A stretch of 64,000 nucleotides of DNA from Eublepharis macularius (taxonomy: Eukaryota > Chordata > Lepidosauria > Squamata > Eublepharidae): assembly GCF_028583425.1 (NCBI RefSeq), contig NC_072800.1:10801001-10865000 (forward strand), written 5' to 3'. Made by a program: the position numbers and the translations under genes. The notes under the pieces were generated by a model. The model saw nothing but the letters and a program-made list of their open reading frames with translations. It did no database searches and had not been told where the DNA came from. Shown piece after piece: positions 1 through 54,867 of the stretch; the first letter of the stretch is position 1, and the number at the start of each line of letters is the position of its first letter.

Positions 1-1391
1 CATAGAGGTATATATTTCAGCCCTGTGCAGATCAAACCTAATAACAATGCTAAAGGCATAGCCCCACAAATTGATGCTGGATCTATGAAACAGTTCCACC
101 AGTACTCACGTCCTAGGAAGTCCACACACTACTTTACATGTGGGTATTTGCCAATGGATCAACAGATACAGCAAGATTACATGTATGTACCAGAGAGCCA
201 TCAGACACCCATTTGCACCAGACAGAACTTTCACAGCACCTAAAATGCAATGTTTTTTGAAAATGCTCGCGTGCGTTCATCCAGTTGCAAATAGTCAAGT
301 AATAATGTACATGCATGTATGAACTGGCCCCATGAGATGTTAAGGATGAGGTCTTCTGGGAGCTGTTAACTGTGGGCTACAACGCAGAGAGGGAGGTGTT
401 TTCTTGATTCTCCGAGCATCTTGAGACAGAGTATGTTTCTAAGGGTGACCATGCAAGGTGCGTACCTATTTGTGAATGACAGAACACATATATACTAAAT
501 GCTACTGGCTTTCATTAAAAAGGAGTGCAGGAGGGGAAGAGGAGCCTCCTTGCTTGAAAAAATGGCTCGGAAGTTGAAGGTTCAGGACATGATGCAGCCC
601 AAATGGGAAGCTCTCTTTAAGTTTCAGTGGGGAGATGCAGCACATCTTTAAACTTCTTCCAAGGGACAAAAAAGGACTTCACTTTGTTTGAGTTGTATCC
701 CTGATTAAGAGGAACAAGTCAGCCATTCTGCCAACGAGCATGGACATTTTTTTAAAAAAAATCTGTGTTTAATTTAGTGGCAGTTCAGTTTTGCCACAAA
801 CATTATGGGTTTTATTCTTGTGAAAAGGAGAAGTGAATGACATCCCATTCATTTGCACATGTGCCAACATACTTCTGTAGAAGCAAAGTTTGGTCTAGGG
901 ACATGAATGCTGCAAATGTGGTACCCCAGTGGAGCAAATAGTGCCCCCTGGTCATTACAGGGTGGGGACAGCTGAAGCTCCACCCCCCCTGCCATGGTCC
1001 CAACCTACAGCGGGTCCAGCACACTTGGGATCTTTGCTTCCGGTAGGTCATGAGATGGCTGGGCTCATGGCTGTCAAGGTAGAACTTGTTTAAGTATGTG
1101 ACAGAGACAGGACACAAGAGAAACTAGGGTAACTCAAGGAAACTCTGAGAGCTGATCTGATGGATGTGTATACATTGCTTGACACAATGTTGAAGGCCTC
1201 CAAGCAACATAGACAAATAAGTCCTCCAAACCCTTTAGAAGAAGCCAACATGCATCTCAAAACCATTCACAGCGCAACTCAAGGAGAATCCGAAGTAGAC
1301 AAAAAACAACAACAACCCTCAGTGAAATCAGAATTCTTCTGTTCCTTGCAGTGGAAGAAGTGATCCCTTAGAGCTAGTTACACCCTTCTAA
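1..1391. other. No gene recognised
   Basis: Intergenic sequence. Short open frames occur on both strands with no recognisable protein. No repeat was identified. Confidence 0.5.
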
Positions 1392-1581
1392 GGGCCAAGC
1401 TAGAAGTGACGAATGACACTTGAACAGCAAGTGAACAGACTCATGTGTATTCCTCCCTGTTCACTTGCGCTCCACGTAGTGATTGAGTGGAGTGCAAGTG
1501 GAGTGCAAGTGGACAGGGAGGAATACACATGAGTCTGTTCACTTGCCATTCAAGTGTCATTCGTCACTTCTAGCTTGGCCC
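1392..1581. mobile_element. Palindromic MITE, GGGCCAAGCTA family, copy 1
   Basis: A long inverted repeat with ends GGGCCAAGCTA and TAGCTTGGCCC and inner arms containing GTGAACAGACTCATGTGTAT. Flanking triplets are TAA and CAA, an imperfect 3-bp duplication. Related copies are at 14523 and 30369. Confidence 0.75.
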
Positions 1582-1871
1582 CAAGTCCACTAAAAATGAA
1601 TTTAGAAGGGGTTTAACTTGATGATTACACTGTTTGCAAGGGATTACCTCTGTATTCAAGGTGAGCCATGTCAGATTATTTCTTCTGTTTCAGAATTGCT
1701 CTGACATCTGCATGATTTACCTGTACTGTAGTAGAGAATAGAATTCATTTGGAAAATGAGATCTATTTTGCTATCTAGGGTGGGCACCTATTTTGTCATT
1801 GCTTCAGAAAAACTCTTATAGGCACATTTCTATTCAGTCACAAAGTTGGCCCTGAATGGAAATAGAAGCCA

Positions 1872-1890
1872 CACACACACACACACACAC
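1872..1890. repeat. (CA)n microsatellite
   Basis: About nine CA units. Confidence 0.8.
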
Positions 1891-2047
1891 ATCCAAACTG
1901 TCAGTTTACAGTACTATGAGGTGACCTGAGCTGTCATGGCACTTAAATGAGTTGTCAAATACAGAAACCAGCAACACTTGAGGAAACCATAATCTCAAAA
2001 ATGTTGACCACACAGAACTAATTTGGTGAGATTCTTTAAGAGTGCCA

Positions 2048-2200
2048 TCCTACGCAGAATCAGAAAGAGTCCAGTAGCACCTACAGACTACTACAGACTA
2101 ACAGGGCTAACTCCTCTGGATCCTACGCAGTTACACCTGCCTAGACCCACTGATTTCAAACAGCTTAGACAGGAGTAACTCTGCATAGGATGGCACTGTA
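2048..2200. repeat. Short palindromic interspersed repeat
   Basis: GTGCCATCCTACGCAGA near 2042-2060 is answered by GCATAGGATGGCAC near 2184-2197, in inverted orientation. A fragment reading AGTCCAGTAGCACCTA, also seen at about 20970, sits inside. Confidence 0.45.
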
Positions 2201-3600
2201 AGTCATCCAATAACACATTTAATTTGCTCTGGATGAGACTTATATGAAATAGATGCTTTATGAAAATGAAATGCTTGGGGTGGGGCACACTGAAGATCTA
2301 TACAATTTTTAAATAAACATTCTTTAATACCCTGCAATATTGATTGTAGAAAACAGAGAATTAAACTGCCACAGATAAATTAGTGGTTCACACATGATAA
2401 TATTTTACAATAGGAAAATATATCTTCTTAACTATCTCAGTTGATACAAAAAGGCACTAATCCATTACAACCAGAATAGATTTCTGCTGCCCCTTTTTGT
2501 GTTTGTAATTAAAATATGGCATAGGGAACTGTTTTAAAATGGTCAGGGATTCCAGAACTTGGACCAAGAACTCCAGGGTCCGAGGGTGGAACCTGGCCTA
2601 GTGGGCTAATGTGGATGAAGTACGCTCTGACCTGCAAGCCTACTTCTGGGGCAGAAGGGACAGAGAAATGTGCAATATCTAGTGTGCAATATCTAGTATG
2701 TGCAGCCTTTGGATTGGCCAGGCTTAATGTAAAAACCGCAAGCCTGGCTTCTGCTAAGAGAGCAGTGCTCAGTCTGCTGATTATGAGCTCCTACACCCAT
2801 TCCTGGCCTAGATTTGGGTGCAGCTGCCCACAGTCCCAGCTTGGCCCTAACAACCACCACCTGCTTCCTTATCCAGTTTCAGAAATCTTCCTATCACACA
2901 CTGCACCACCGTGCAGCCCCAGCTGAGGGAGACCGACCCGAGGGGTGGAGGCCCCAAAGGTGCCAGTCCAGAAGTCACCATATTCCAGCCTTCTGGCCAG
3001 CTGGCTGATGGGTGCAGGGGGGGGGTGGCCTCTGTCCCCCACAGCAGCAGTGGATCAGCAAACCATCTCCCAAGCGTGGGCAGCGTAAACAAAGCCATGG
3101 GAGCACAGGGACCTTCTGGCGAATGTGAAGGGGTGGTGGTGGGGGGGGGGTGGCTGAGAGAGCGATGGAGGTCTCGAGAAGGCTGCCAAAGAGCGAGCCT
3201 GAGGCTCCCAAGAAAGGGTGCGGGATAGAAGCTGGGGGGTGGGTGGAGAAAGCGAGGAGAAGAGCGAGAGTGGCTGAAAGAAGCCAGCCAGGGAGACCAA
3301 GGAAGGGATTGGAGGGAGGCAAGAGAGCAAGGGAAGGAAGCTGAAAGAGAGGAGAAGGTGGAAAAGGAGGGGAGGCAGCGGAAGAAGAGGCTGGAGTACC
3401 AACTGGCTTAGTGGGGAAGAGGAGGCAGCACTGGAGGCGTCAGAGGGGAGGCAGGTGCAGGCCAACACCTTGAATTTGCCATCAGTAAAGGCTCGCAGAT
3501 CTGCAGTTCTCCGCTGAGCGACTATTGCGCGTAGCCATGGAATGGAGGCCTAACATGCCCTGCCCCTGGGCAGGAGCCACACACCCCTCTGGAAAGAAGA
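2200..3600. other. No gene recognised; purine-rich tract
   Basis: From about 3130 to 3440 the plus strand is strongly A/G-rich with G runs, so the minus strand gives a leucine/proline/serine-rich open frame that I treat as low complexity. An AATAAA occurs near 2313 on the plus strand, with no gene to pair it with. Confidence 0.45.
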
Positions 3601-3605
3601 CTGGA

Positions 3606-3615
3606 TTTATTTATT
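3606..3615 (-). promoter_or_regulatory. Poly(A) signal cluster (overlapping AATAAA)
   Basis: The minus strand reads AATAAATAAA, two overlapping canonical hexamers; an ATTAAA lies at 3749-3754. I saw no AATAAA between the SLC9A3 stop and here, so this may be the distal poly(A) site of SLC9A3 (a 3' UTR of about 2.4 kb) or that of the candidate exon at 3840-4405. Confidence 0.5.
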
Positions 3616-3779
3616 CACTTATTGCATCCTGTCTTTTCTCAGTGCTCACTCTTCGATTCCTTCACTGCGAACTGGGGACGGCTGTTACATCGTCAGCTGA
3701 ACAGAGAGTACAGTATTTCTAAAAAGACATTGCACAAAACAGTACAGCTTTAATACGAACTCCATATAATTCTCTCTCC

Positions 3780-3812
3780 CACACACTCACTCACTCACTC
3801 ACTCACTCATTC
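3780..3812. repeat. (ACTC)n tetranucleotide repeat
   Basis: About seven CACT units, just 3' of the candidate exon stop on the minus strand. Confidence 0.8.
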
Positions 3813-3839
3813 ACTTGTTTATCTGATTCAAGTCAAGAG

Positions 3840-4405
3840 TTACAGCTGGGTTTCTTCCTGTTCCCAAGGATACGGAGGGAAGTGAAATGAGGCTGGAAGA
3901 GAGGCCAGCTTCTGAAGTTTGGGTCGCTGCACTGGCTTCGGCCTGTGGAAAGAGCGCCGACTCTGTACCCGTCTGGCTGCTGCAGACCTGTAGTGCGGTT
4001 GTGTGTTCAGTGGCCAGTTCTTCTCGCGGGTGTTCCAAAAGACAGGCCCCTCTTGCCCTCTGGCCTCAGGAATGGAATGTTCCAGAAGTGAATTCACTGG
4101 CTCATAGCTTGTTTCAGTACAGTAACTTGTATTTAAATGTGCTTGATCACTTGTACTCGAGGTTGCCTGCCAGCGGAGGTCAGGTGGCTCCCAGCGAGGA
4201 GGAGTCAAATACTCCGAGAACGTGAAACTGCTCTCCTCCTCCAAAGGCGCATAGTCATTTTGCCAAGGCCCCGGAAGGCACACTGGAACAAAGCTGAGGC
4301 GTTCCTCTGGCAAATAAGAGTCTGGTTTGGTTTGTTCGTATTCCCAAGAGGGGAGCATTTCATCAGAGGAATATCCTGACACTGCAGCACCAAAAGTTAA
4401 GTCAC
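3840..4405 (-). CDS. Unrecognised open frame, candidate terminal exon
   Basis: I do not recognise this protein. On the minus strand the frame is open from an upstream stop (4464-4466) to a TAA at 3840-3842, 207 codons. No ATG lies near its upstream end, so a spliced start is likelier than an independent one. A good acceptor (pyrimidine-rich TTTCCCAATTTTTGCCGCAA then CAG) ends at 4406, giving an exon of 566 nt that begins in phase 1. The product starts GDLTFGAAVSGYSSDEMLPS, is rich in Trp, Pro, Ser and Glu, and turns basic near the end (RRVQSRRSFHRPKPVQRPKL). Poly(A) signals follow at 3749-3754 and 3606-3615. It could be an alternative SLC9A3 last exon, since the E15 and E14 donors are also phase 1. 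It could instead be chance coding capacity inside the SLC9A3 3' UTR, or the last exon of another gene. Confidence 0.4.
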
Positions 4406-4469
4406 CTGTTGCGGCAAAAATTGGGAAATCAGAATGCAGTTCTCTTATAATGTGCCCCCCAATTCAGTA

Positions 4470-5391
4470 AAGAGTGGCTCATTTTCAACAGTAATCTCCC
4501 CAGGGGCTCTTTGATCACTGTGGTCTGCTTGAAGGCAGTGCCACTTTTGCAGGGCATGAGATCGGCCGCTAGATCTTCTATCCAGTGGAGAACGGGAGGG
4601 AAAGACTACCCGAGTGCCAGCATCTCTTTGGGATTTCTTATTTTTGAGCGCCACCAAGTGGCCACATAGCTTAGTTTACAGTGGAAATATTTATACGTAT
4701 ATTTGAGGAAGGATCCGGGGGCTTCCCATGTCTGCATCCATCCCTCTCTCTCCCAGCCCTGGGTATGGATCACATGAGCTGTGGAGCTTGAGGCACTTCA
4801 TTCGGGGGGGGGGAGGGCTGACTGGGGTTGCTGAACTCCTGTTTGCCCCATGATGCCATTCTACATGTCGACAGGAGGAAGAGGAGAGAAGGGCTCCGTT
4901 AAACCAACCAGAAAGTGCCGCACGTGGGCATAGTTCTCATAGAGAACTGAGCCATGCTTTCATTTTGTTAAATTTTAAAAGAAATAACAGGTGTATGTAT
5001 ATCTATAAAACCAAATTATTAATAATGGGACAAATGTTTACATTCAAACAAACTGTCATGCTTCTAGGCAAAACCACAACTTTGGGCTAACCTTCATTTC
5101 AAAGCCCCCACATAGCTTCCTGATGACCCACCACAGGACACAACATTTCTCAGCCCCCTGCCCTATTGCATATCAATCCAAAGAAACGTTGTGAAAAAAG
5201 GAAAGGCAGCTTAGGAGGAAGAAAGAGGAAGAGAGAAGCCGAGGAAGGAACAACTTCCAAAGAAAAGAGATGCTGTCCGTGTGCGAAGGGAGGCGGAAGA
5301 GGTCTGGCTCAGCCGTGCATGGCAGCAGCAGCTTCCCTGGAGGAAGGGGTCTCTTTGTACTAGTACAAGAACCTGCAGCATGAGCTTTGTC
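4470..5391. other. Probable SLC9A3 3' UTR or intergenic
   Basis: No repeat or gene recognised. An open frame of 70 codons (4445-4657, minus) lies upstream of the candidate exon but has no clear donor. Confidence 0.35.
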
Positions 5392-5644
5392 CAGGGCTTT
5401 TTTTCCGGGAAAAGAGGTGGTGGAACTCAGTGGGTTGCCCTTGGAGAAAATGGTCACCTGGCTGGTGGCCCCGCCCCCGATCTCCAGACAGAGGGGAGTT
5501 GAGATTGGCGCTGCTTGGCGGCGCGGAGGGCAATCTCGACTCCCCTCTGTCTGGAGATCAGGGGGCGGGGCCACCAGCCATGTGACCATTTTCAAGAGGT
5601 TCCGGAACACCGTTCCACCGCGTTCCCCCTGAAAAAAAGCCCTG
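5392..5644. mobile_element. Snapback hAT-like MITE, copy 1
   Basis: Ends CAGGGCTTTTTTTCC and AAAAAAAGCCCTG. The core is a palindrome around CCCCTCTGTCTGGAGATCAG. Flanking 8-mers GCTTTGTC and ACTTTATC match at 6 of 8. CAGGG ends and 8-bp duplications are the hAT signature. It lies in the probable 3' UTR of SLC9A3. Confidence 0.85.
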
Positions 5645-6064
5645 ACTTTATCTCATTATCAGGACTTTCTAAAGGAAAAGGGCTCTTGAGCATGAAAATA
5701 CCGAAGTATCACCCGCTTTGAGGCTGACACACTTTTAAAGATCGGTTCAGATATATTTTTTTTCTTGGTTCTGGAATACAAAATGCTAAAGTTAGTGCCA
5801 GAAGTGACTAAAGAGATTAAAAGGAGGGAAAGGCTCTAAAGCGTTTAGATGTTAGTTTGCAGGGAATTTGTAAAATCAAAGGGAGCTGGTAAAATTTAAG
5901 GACCAGCATAAAAAAAAAATTAAGGGCCTGCTCAGAGTGCAGAATGAAGAAGGTTGGCTATCAAGTGTAGAAGCCCAAGGAGGAAACGTAAGAATAGCAA
6001 TTTGCAGGTTAGATGGAGACTACAGAGAGACTGAAAAGTGGAGACAACCAGCATGTTTAAAACA

Positions 6065-48984
<42,920 letters not shown>

Positions 48985-49337
48985 TTAGAAAGCAAAAAGC
49001 AATAAAATACATGAACAATGAAGTAAACATGATTTTCACTAGGACTGCATAAATGCGTGAAACAAACTGGCACGTCTGCCCATAAAGGTGAGAACTGGAA
49101 GAACAGCAGTTCGTTTAACAGATTCTAGAAAACTGTGGTGCGCCATCATCTTGGCAGTTTACCCCTGTCTACTTACTACTGTTCATCTTGACGAGAAATT
49201 CCAGTGGGACAGCTGATGAGCAGTGAATGTGATCTGGCAAGCTACGATTTGCCAGATTTCTGCAGAAAAGCCCGGTGGCTCTTTACTGCCCTTGTCCCAA
49301 AATAACGGACAGAGAACATGCAAATGTGAGCCCGTGT

Positions 49338-49566
49338 AATGGCCAGAGTGATGGACTAGGATCTGGAAGAACCAGGCTCAACACCCCACTCTGCCATGGA
49401 AGCTTGGGGGAGACCTTGGGCACGTCACATACTTTCAGCCCAACTTCACAAGATTGGTGTGAGGATAAAACGCAGGAAAGGAGAATGCTATAAGCCACTT
49501 ACGGGCCCCATTGAGGAGAAAGGAGAGATATAAATGAAGCAAAATAAAATAAAAATAAATAAATAT
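49338..49566 (+). repeat. tRNA-derived SINE, second subfamily
   Basis: It contains GAGTGATGGACTAGGATCTG, CCATGGAAGCTTGG, CACAAGATTGGTGTGAGGAT, and a tail GAGATATAAATGAAGC with (AAAT)n. Confidence 0.82.
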
Positions 49567-49911
49567 GATCTGTTACCAGGGTATGCCCAGTTCTGTCCTC
49601 CAAGGCAGATATAATTGGCTAGAATGCCCTTTTCTAAAGACAGTACCTCCTGTGCCCGGGGACAACTCATTATTTTCCTTTCCAGTTTGGATATTAAAAC
49701 AGAGAGAAACAGCAGTAATTTAATCCTCACTAAAATATTTTACTGCTACAGGAGTCTGACTGCTTGAAAAGGCGGGTGCAGATGTCATGCGACAACTTAA
49801 GAATGCAGGAGCCAAGAGAAAGGACGCAGCAACCTATACGCACGGCAGAGAACAGTGAGGTGGGGGACTGCATCTTAGGCTGTTCCGCCTCTGAAAAACC
49901 TTCCTGCCTAT

Positions 49912-49984
49912 AGAAAACTAGCATCTTGATAGGGAAAAGGCTAGGCTGCATTCACCCATTTTCTCTGACATGTTAGTTTTCTAG
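49912..49984. repeat. Small hairpin repeat, TAGAAAACTAGCA type, copy 2
   Basis: CTATAGAAAACTAGCATCTT and ACATGTTAGTTTTCTAGG are inverted, about 45 bp apart, as in the copy at 13095. Confidence 0.55.
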
Positions 49985-51613
49985 GTGGACAGAGGGGTTT
50001 AGGTGTGGGCACAATGGAATACGAGTCCTTCAGACGCAATCCAAAAAAGTGCCACCCAGCTAGAGTTCCCCAATGGCAGCCCGTTGCATGTACAGATCAG
50101 TTCTACGTGGCTGAACGAGTCTTACACCTTTAAGACTTTACTAATCCAGGCGCAGCTACTTCTGCCAATTAAGTCTTTTGGCACTTACACCTGGGTTGCA
50201 TTCTGCACAGGAGCATCACATTATAGGCTGGGGGAAAGCACCAACTTAAATCTGCTAACAGAGTTCTAACATGTCAGAACTCTACAGGTAAACCACCAAA
50301 GGACCCACTATTTTGCCATTTTGGAGAGAGGGGATCCAGATTGATCAAACAGGCACAATCCATCAAATTCTCATGCACAAGCCCGACTAAAATTGGTAAG
50401 AGCCACAGAGTGCTGGATCCAATTCATCTTAATAAGAATTCTATAGTAGATGTTGCTACATGTTCATTACAATGGCTGAAAGAGGTTCAGATTTTCGGCC
50501 TTACAGACCAAAATGATTTTTACCAAAGAGATTTGAGAAATTCCTAGAGTGTCACTGACACCATGATGTCGTTTCCAAGTACGCAACCAGACAAGACCTC
50601 ATGGCACCACACTATGCCCATTTCCCACACACATCTCAATGCACCCAGGAGTTGCCAGTGTAGGGTCGGCAGCCTCATGGGACCTGGATGTATAAAAGTT
50701 GCATGGGATGAGGGGTGCGTAGTAAGGAGAAGAACTGAATGAGACTTGAGTTCAAATGCTGGCTGGATCCCATTCTTTAAACGTGGAATGGTAAGCCATC
50801 TGGTGCAAAGTGAATGGGTGGGTAGGCATGTTTCAAATAAATAAGTAAATAAATAATTCTCTAAAACATTCAGCCCCCTTTTTAGAGTTAGAAAGAGAAA
50901 ATTAAATTAACGGACAGGAAAAATAACACAGTTCAAGTCGAATGCTATAGGAAATCCTGTTTTTTTTTAATGCCATATTACACACATAAAAACACATTAA
51001 CTGTTGTGTTTTGGTACATTTTTCAGCAGTGTGGTTTATGGAAGCTTTGCTAAGAGTTCTGTAGCACCACGAGAGATTACTTTCCATTGCAACCATTTAG
51101 TTGCTTTTGTATAAACGACATTGGAGGAACCAGGCTACAAATAGAAAGTAGGGGTTGTAATCTGTTTAAATGGTCTTAACTTTCCCTTAGATCTTCCTGA
51201 TAGATGCAGAAGTGTCTCATCTTAGTCATGCTGTTCTTACAATACATATTAACAAGCTGCTAAGGACCCTCCAAATTTTACAGTTTGTCCAGCACATTAT
51301 TACCAACAGAGATCTTTAGATTTTTCTTAGCACAACACAAAGGCACTGTAGGGGCGGGGGTCAACTTTTATCTTTGTGCGCTACTTAAAGAACAAGAAAG
51401 ACAGAGACAGTTGTACATTCAATTTGATGAGTTAAGTGGAATTGTATTATTTCCAATACGCTGCTACTAAACTTTCAGTTGCAAGCAATGGACAAGATAC
51501 AAAGACCCGCGCACCTAGTCCCATACACCCCAGAGAGCTTTGGTTCATATGTTACCATGCTAGCAATCCATTGCTGGAACCAAGAGATCATTCAAAAGTA
51601 GTTTGTGAAGTAG
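49985..51613. other. Intron 1 or upstream, no gene recognised
   Basis: AT-rich unique sequence. No exon matching the NHE3 N-terminus was seen. Confidence 0.4.
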
Positions 51614-51868
51614 CAGGGCTTTTTTTCAGCAGGAACGTGGTGGAAGGGAGTTCCGGAACCTCTTGAAAATGGTCACATGGCCGGTGGCCCCGCCCCCTGA
51701 TCTCCAGACAGAGGGGGGTTTAGATTGCCCTCCGCGCAGCAGCGCGGAGGGCAATCTAAACTCCCCTCTGTCTGGAGATCAGGGGGTGGGGCCACCGGCC
51801 ATGTGACCATTTTCACCGAGGGCAACCCACTGAGTTCCACCACCTCTTTTCCCAGAAAAAAAGCCTTG
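51614..51868. mobile_element. Snapback hAT-like MITE, copy 9
   Basis: CAGGGC and GCCTTG ends; flanking 8-mers TGAAGTAG and CGAAGTAG match at 7 of 8. Near-perfect palindrome around CTCCGCGCAGCAGCGCGGAG. Confidence 0.92.
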
Positions 51869-51967
51869 CGAAGTAGTATGCAAACAGAGAGGAGATGAAA
51901 GAAAAAAAGTCCATACCTCACCGGCCTCAAGTAGCTGTCTTGGACCCCGGCTAATGTTTCCTATCCC

Positions 51968-52196
51968 ATCAGTTCTTGGGGTTACCAATCTCAAGGGTGT
52001 GGCTTGGATTTGTCCCCAAATTACAACTGAACTCCAGACTACAGAGATCAGTTCCCCTGGAAGAAAACAGCAGCTTTGGAGGGTGAACTCTATGGCATCG
52101 CAGCCCTGTGCTTCGCCCCTCCCCAAATTTCACCCTCCCTAGGCATTGCCCCCAATCTCCCAGAATTTCCTAAGACAGAGCTGGCGGTCCAGGCGT
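51968..52196. repeat. Interspersed repeat of unknown class
   Basis: It contains ACTGAACTCCAGACTACAGA, GATCAGTTCCCCTGG and GAGGGTGAACTCTATGGCAT. A 60-bp relative (AATCTCCAGGAATTTCCCAA) is at 62104-62166. Confidence 0.5.
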
Positions 52197-53289
52197 GTCC
52201 TTTCTTCACACAGCACTGAATTTCTAAGCAAAATAAGGCTTCATTGCATGTTGTACCCTCAAATTTGCTTAATCATACTTGACATGTCAGCCCCCCATCA
52301 TATTTAGGGTCAATGCCAGTGTCAGCACATGGTGAGGTGGGGCAGCTGCCAGGGTTCGTGGCTTCTGGTGTGGCCCACTGCTGTTGACTCCCCGCTCACG
52401 CATCTCCTCTGATGTCTGAATTCACACCCTTCCATTGCCTGTTTATGAGTGCTTTGCCACCTCTGTTCCCAGCTGCTGGAGAAGGGCATGTGGGCGGTAC
52501 ACAAAGCATCAGCATTCCTAAGGGCAGTGGCGCTCCTAGCTGCACACACTACCATTGGTGAGGAGCATGCAGGCAGGGTGGGCAGCTGTGACAGCGGGTG
52601 CTGGGAGAACTTGCAAGAGGGCAAAGGAGGGACACGCAGGCAGGTGGGTGCATGTGGGTGGGAGGCCAAGAAGGGAATCCTAGCAGTGGGCACGGGGGGG
52701 GGGGCTGAGCATTCTCTGCCCAGGGCCCCCCAAACCCTGGAACCAGCCCTGTCTAGGATGCCCATTCAGACATGCTGACACCGCCAACATTTATCTGAGC
52801 TCTTAACATACATTTTAATTATCCTTATTAACATGGACACAATGGCTGAACACACGATAGCATGTTCCTGGAGCGATTTCTGATGTCATTGCGCCACATG
52901 GTACAATGACGTCGGAAATCATGCCAGGAAGACATTATCATTCCGGCAGTTTAGCGCTATGCAGGGACGTGTGGATTCAGCCAATATTTTATAATGTTTC
53001 CAGAGAAGCATTCACAGCGTAAACAAGGGCCAACTCTACCTATCTAATTTCAATGTTCTCCTGTCGTCCGATTTATCTGGACATACCTCACTTGTTGCCT
53101 TTTTAAATGAAGCAGTGGGACTGCTTTCAACAATCTGGTCCACAAATCTGTTCCTCCAAATCACCTTGACTTCATTTGCCTCCTGTTCCGAATTCTACTG
53201 CATGCCGTTTTTTGACAGTGGGCGTGGCGGCCTCTCCTTGCCTCTGATAGGTTCCGTGCTCTTCTCTCGCTCTGCTGCTTTCAGATAGA
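52197..53289. other. No gene recognised
   Basis: A degenerate hairpin (GAGCGATTTCTGATGTCATT and ACGTCGGAAATCATGCCAGG) lies at 52865-52935 and recalls the MITE at 9911. A G11 run is near 52696. Confidence 0.35.
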
Positions 53290-53505
53290 CTGGGGTGACC
53301 CAGGCTAGCCTCATCTCTTCAGGTCTCGGAAGCCAAGCAGGGTCGGCCCTGGTTAGTTCTTAGATGGGAGTCCACTAAGCAAGCCCAGGACCGCTATGCA
53401 GAGAAAGGCAATGGCGGACCACCTCGGAGTGTCTTTGACCTTGAAAACTCTACGGGATCGCCACAAGTCAGCTGCGACATGACGGCACTTTACACCATCG
53501 ATGCA
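53290..53505 (+). repeat. 5S-rRNA-derived SINE copy 5
   Basis: TCTCGGAAGCCAAGCAGGGT, then GGTTAGTTCTTAGATGGGAG: the 5S internal promoter in sense orientation, followed by GGCAATGGCGGACCACCTC and GATCGCCACAAGTCAGCTGC. It is not a 5S gene, because the 5' and 3' thirds differ from 5S rRNA. Confidence 0.85.
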
Positions 53506-54232
53506 GAAAGGCCACATAATGGTGATAATGTTGGCTTCTCTTTCTCCCTCAAATTAGGATCCATTAAAAAAATTTAACAATGAAAACAAAGCGTGAGAAA
53601 AGATCTTTCCCTCAACAGTTGTTGTTTTCCGTCTGCATAAGAAATCTCCATCTTCTGGGAACCACATGTGGATCTCATGTTGATCAGTATTCAAACTCCT
53701 CATTCCCAGCCCATTTCTCCTTCTGCTTTATCCTGATTCCCTCAGCCAAGCAGTTCAACCACATGGGCTCCTATCCTGAGTCCCCAGTGAGTCCCAACCT
53801 ACTACTTAGGGGCAAGTATCCTGTGCACATTCCGACAGCATTTCCTACAAACCCTCTCTAGGCCTCCACCCTACCACCACGAATGATTAAAGTGTCCTCC
53901 TTTTTTCTTTGTTATTTTTCACAGACTCTAATAGTGCTCATGATATTAAGATCCTGAACAAATAAACTTCAGATGCTCTTTGAATTTTGCAATAAGAAAT
54001 AGATACTATTGACAGCATGAGAGGATGTCTCCACCCCTGTCTGGTATTCTGTGTATACATAAAAAATATTATAGTGGTGGTTTCCAGGAGTCGACTGTTG
54101 GACTAGGATCTGGGAGACCCAAGTTCTAATCCCCCCTCTGCCATGGAAGCTTACTGAGTGATGTATTGTCGAAGGCTTTCACGGCCGGAGAACGATGGTT
54201 GTTGGGGGTTTTCCGGGCTGTATTGCCGTGGT

Positions 54233-54301
54233 CTTGGCATTGTAGTTCCTGACGTTTCGCCAGCAGCTGTGGCTGGCATCTTCAGAGGTGTAGCACCAAA
54301 A
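54233..54301 (-). ncRNA. Hammerhead ribozyme-like motif, left arm
   Basis: The minus strand carries CTGAAGA, then GCCAGC paired with GCTGGC (helix II, 6 bp, 7-nt loop), then GAAAC and GTC. Helix I forms from ACACCT/AGGAAC with an internal loop and TTTTGG/CCAAGA. Helix III would be only A-U and C-G (ACGT), which cannot close within one molecule but could form between two. One U between CTGAAGA and helix II is unpaired. Identical to the right-arm copy. Confidence 0.45.
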
Positions 54302-54545
54302 GACAGAGATCTCTCAGTGTCACAGTGTGGAAAAGATGTAGGTCATTTGTATCTACTCAGGAGGGGTGGGGTTGAGCTGAGTCATTCTGTAAGAGTTTCC
54401 CAGGGTGTGGAATGCTAATGGCGGGAGGCTTCACTGTATCCTGAGGAGGTTCTTTTGCATATGGATTGGTGCTTGATGTGCTAATCTTCTCTGCAGGGCT
54501 ATTGTCGGGTGTGGAGTGTTTTGTTGGCCTGGTGTTTTTCAGAAC

Positions 54546-54832
54546 TGGAGCCCATGCACAGGGAAGCCATTGAAATTCACAAGCATAAGCAAAACTTCAA
54601 CAGGAAAGAAGAAACCTTAAGAATGAACAGAGCATGGGCTCCAGTTCTGAAAAACACCAGGCCAACAAAACACTCCACACCCGACAATAGCCCTGCAGAG
54701 AAGATTAGCACATCAAGCACCAATCCATATGCAAAAGAACCTCCTCAGGATACAGTGAAGCCTCCCGCCATTAGCATTCCACACCCTGGGAAACGGTTAC
54801 AGAATGACTCAGCTCAACCCCACCCCTCCTGA
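54546..54832 (+). pseudogene. Penelope-like polyprotein C-terminus remnant
   Basis: The open frame reads EPMHREAIEIHKHKQNFNRK, then NRAWAPVLKNTRPTKHSTPD, and stops at TGA 54830-54832. The Glu in REAIEI and the KH...N pattern fit the end of GIY-YIG nucleases. Everything upstream is missing and is replaced by an inverted copy of the downstream sequence. Confidence 0.5.
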
Positions 54833-54867
54833 GTAGATACAAATGACCTACATCTTTTCCACACTGT

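Noticed and set aside
3055..3468. 137-codon minus-strand ORF rich in Leu, Pro and Ser
   Set aside because: It is the complement of a purine-rich low-complexity tract.
53290..53410. Possible 5S rRNA gene
   Set aside because: Only the internal promoter segment matches; the rest differs and continues into a SINE body.
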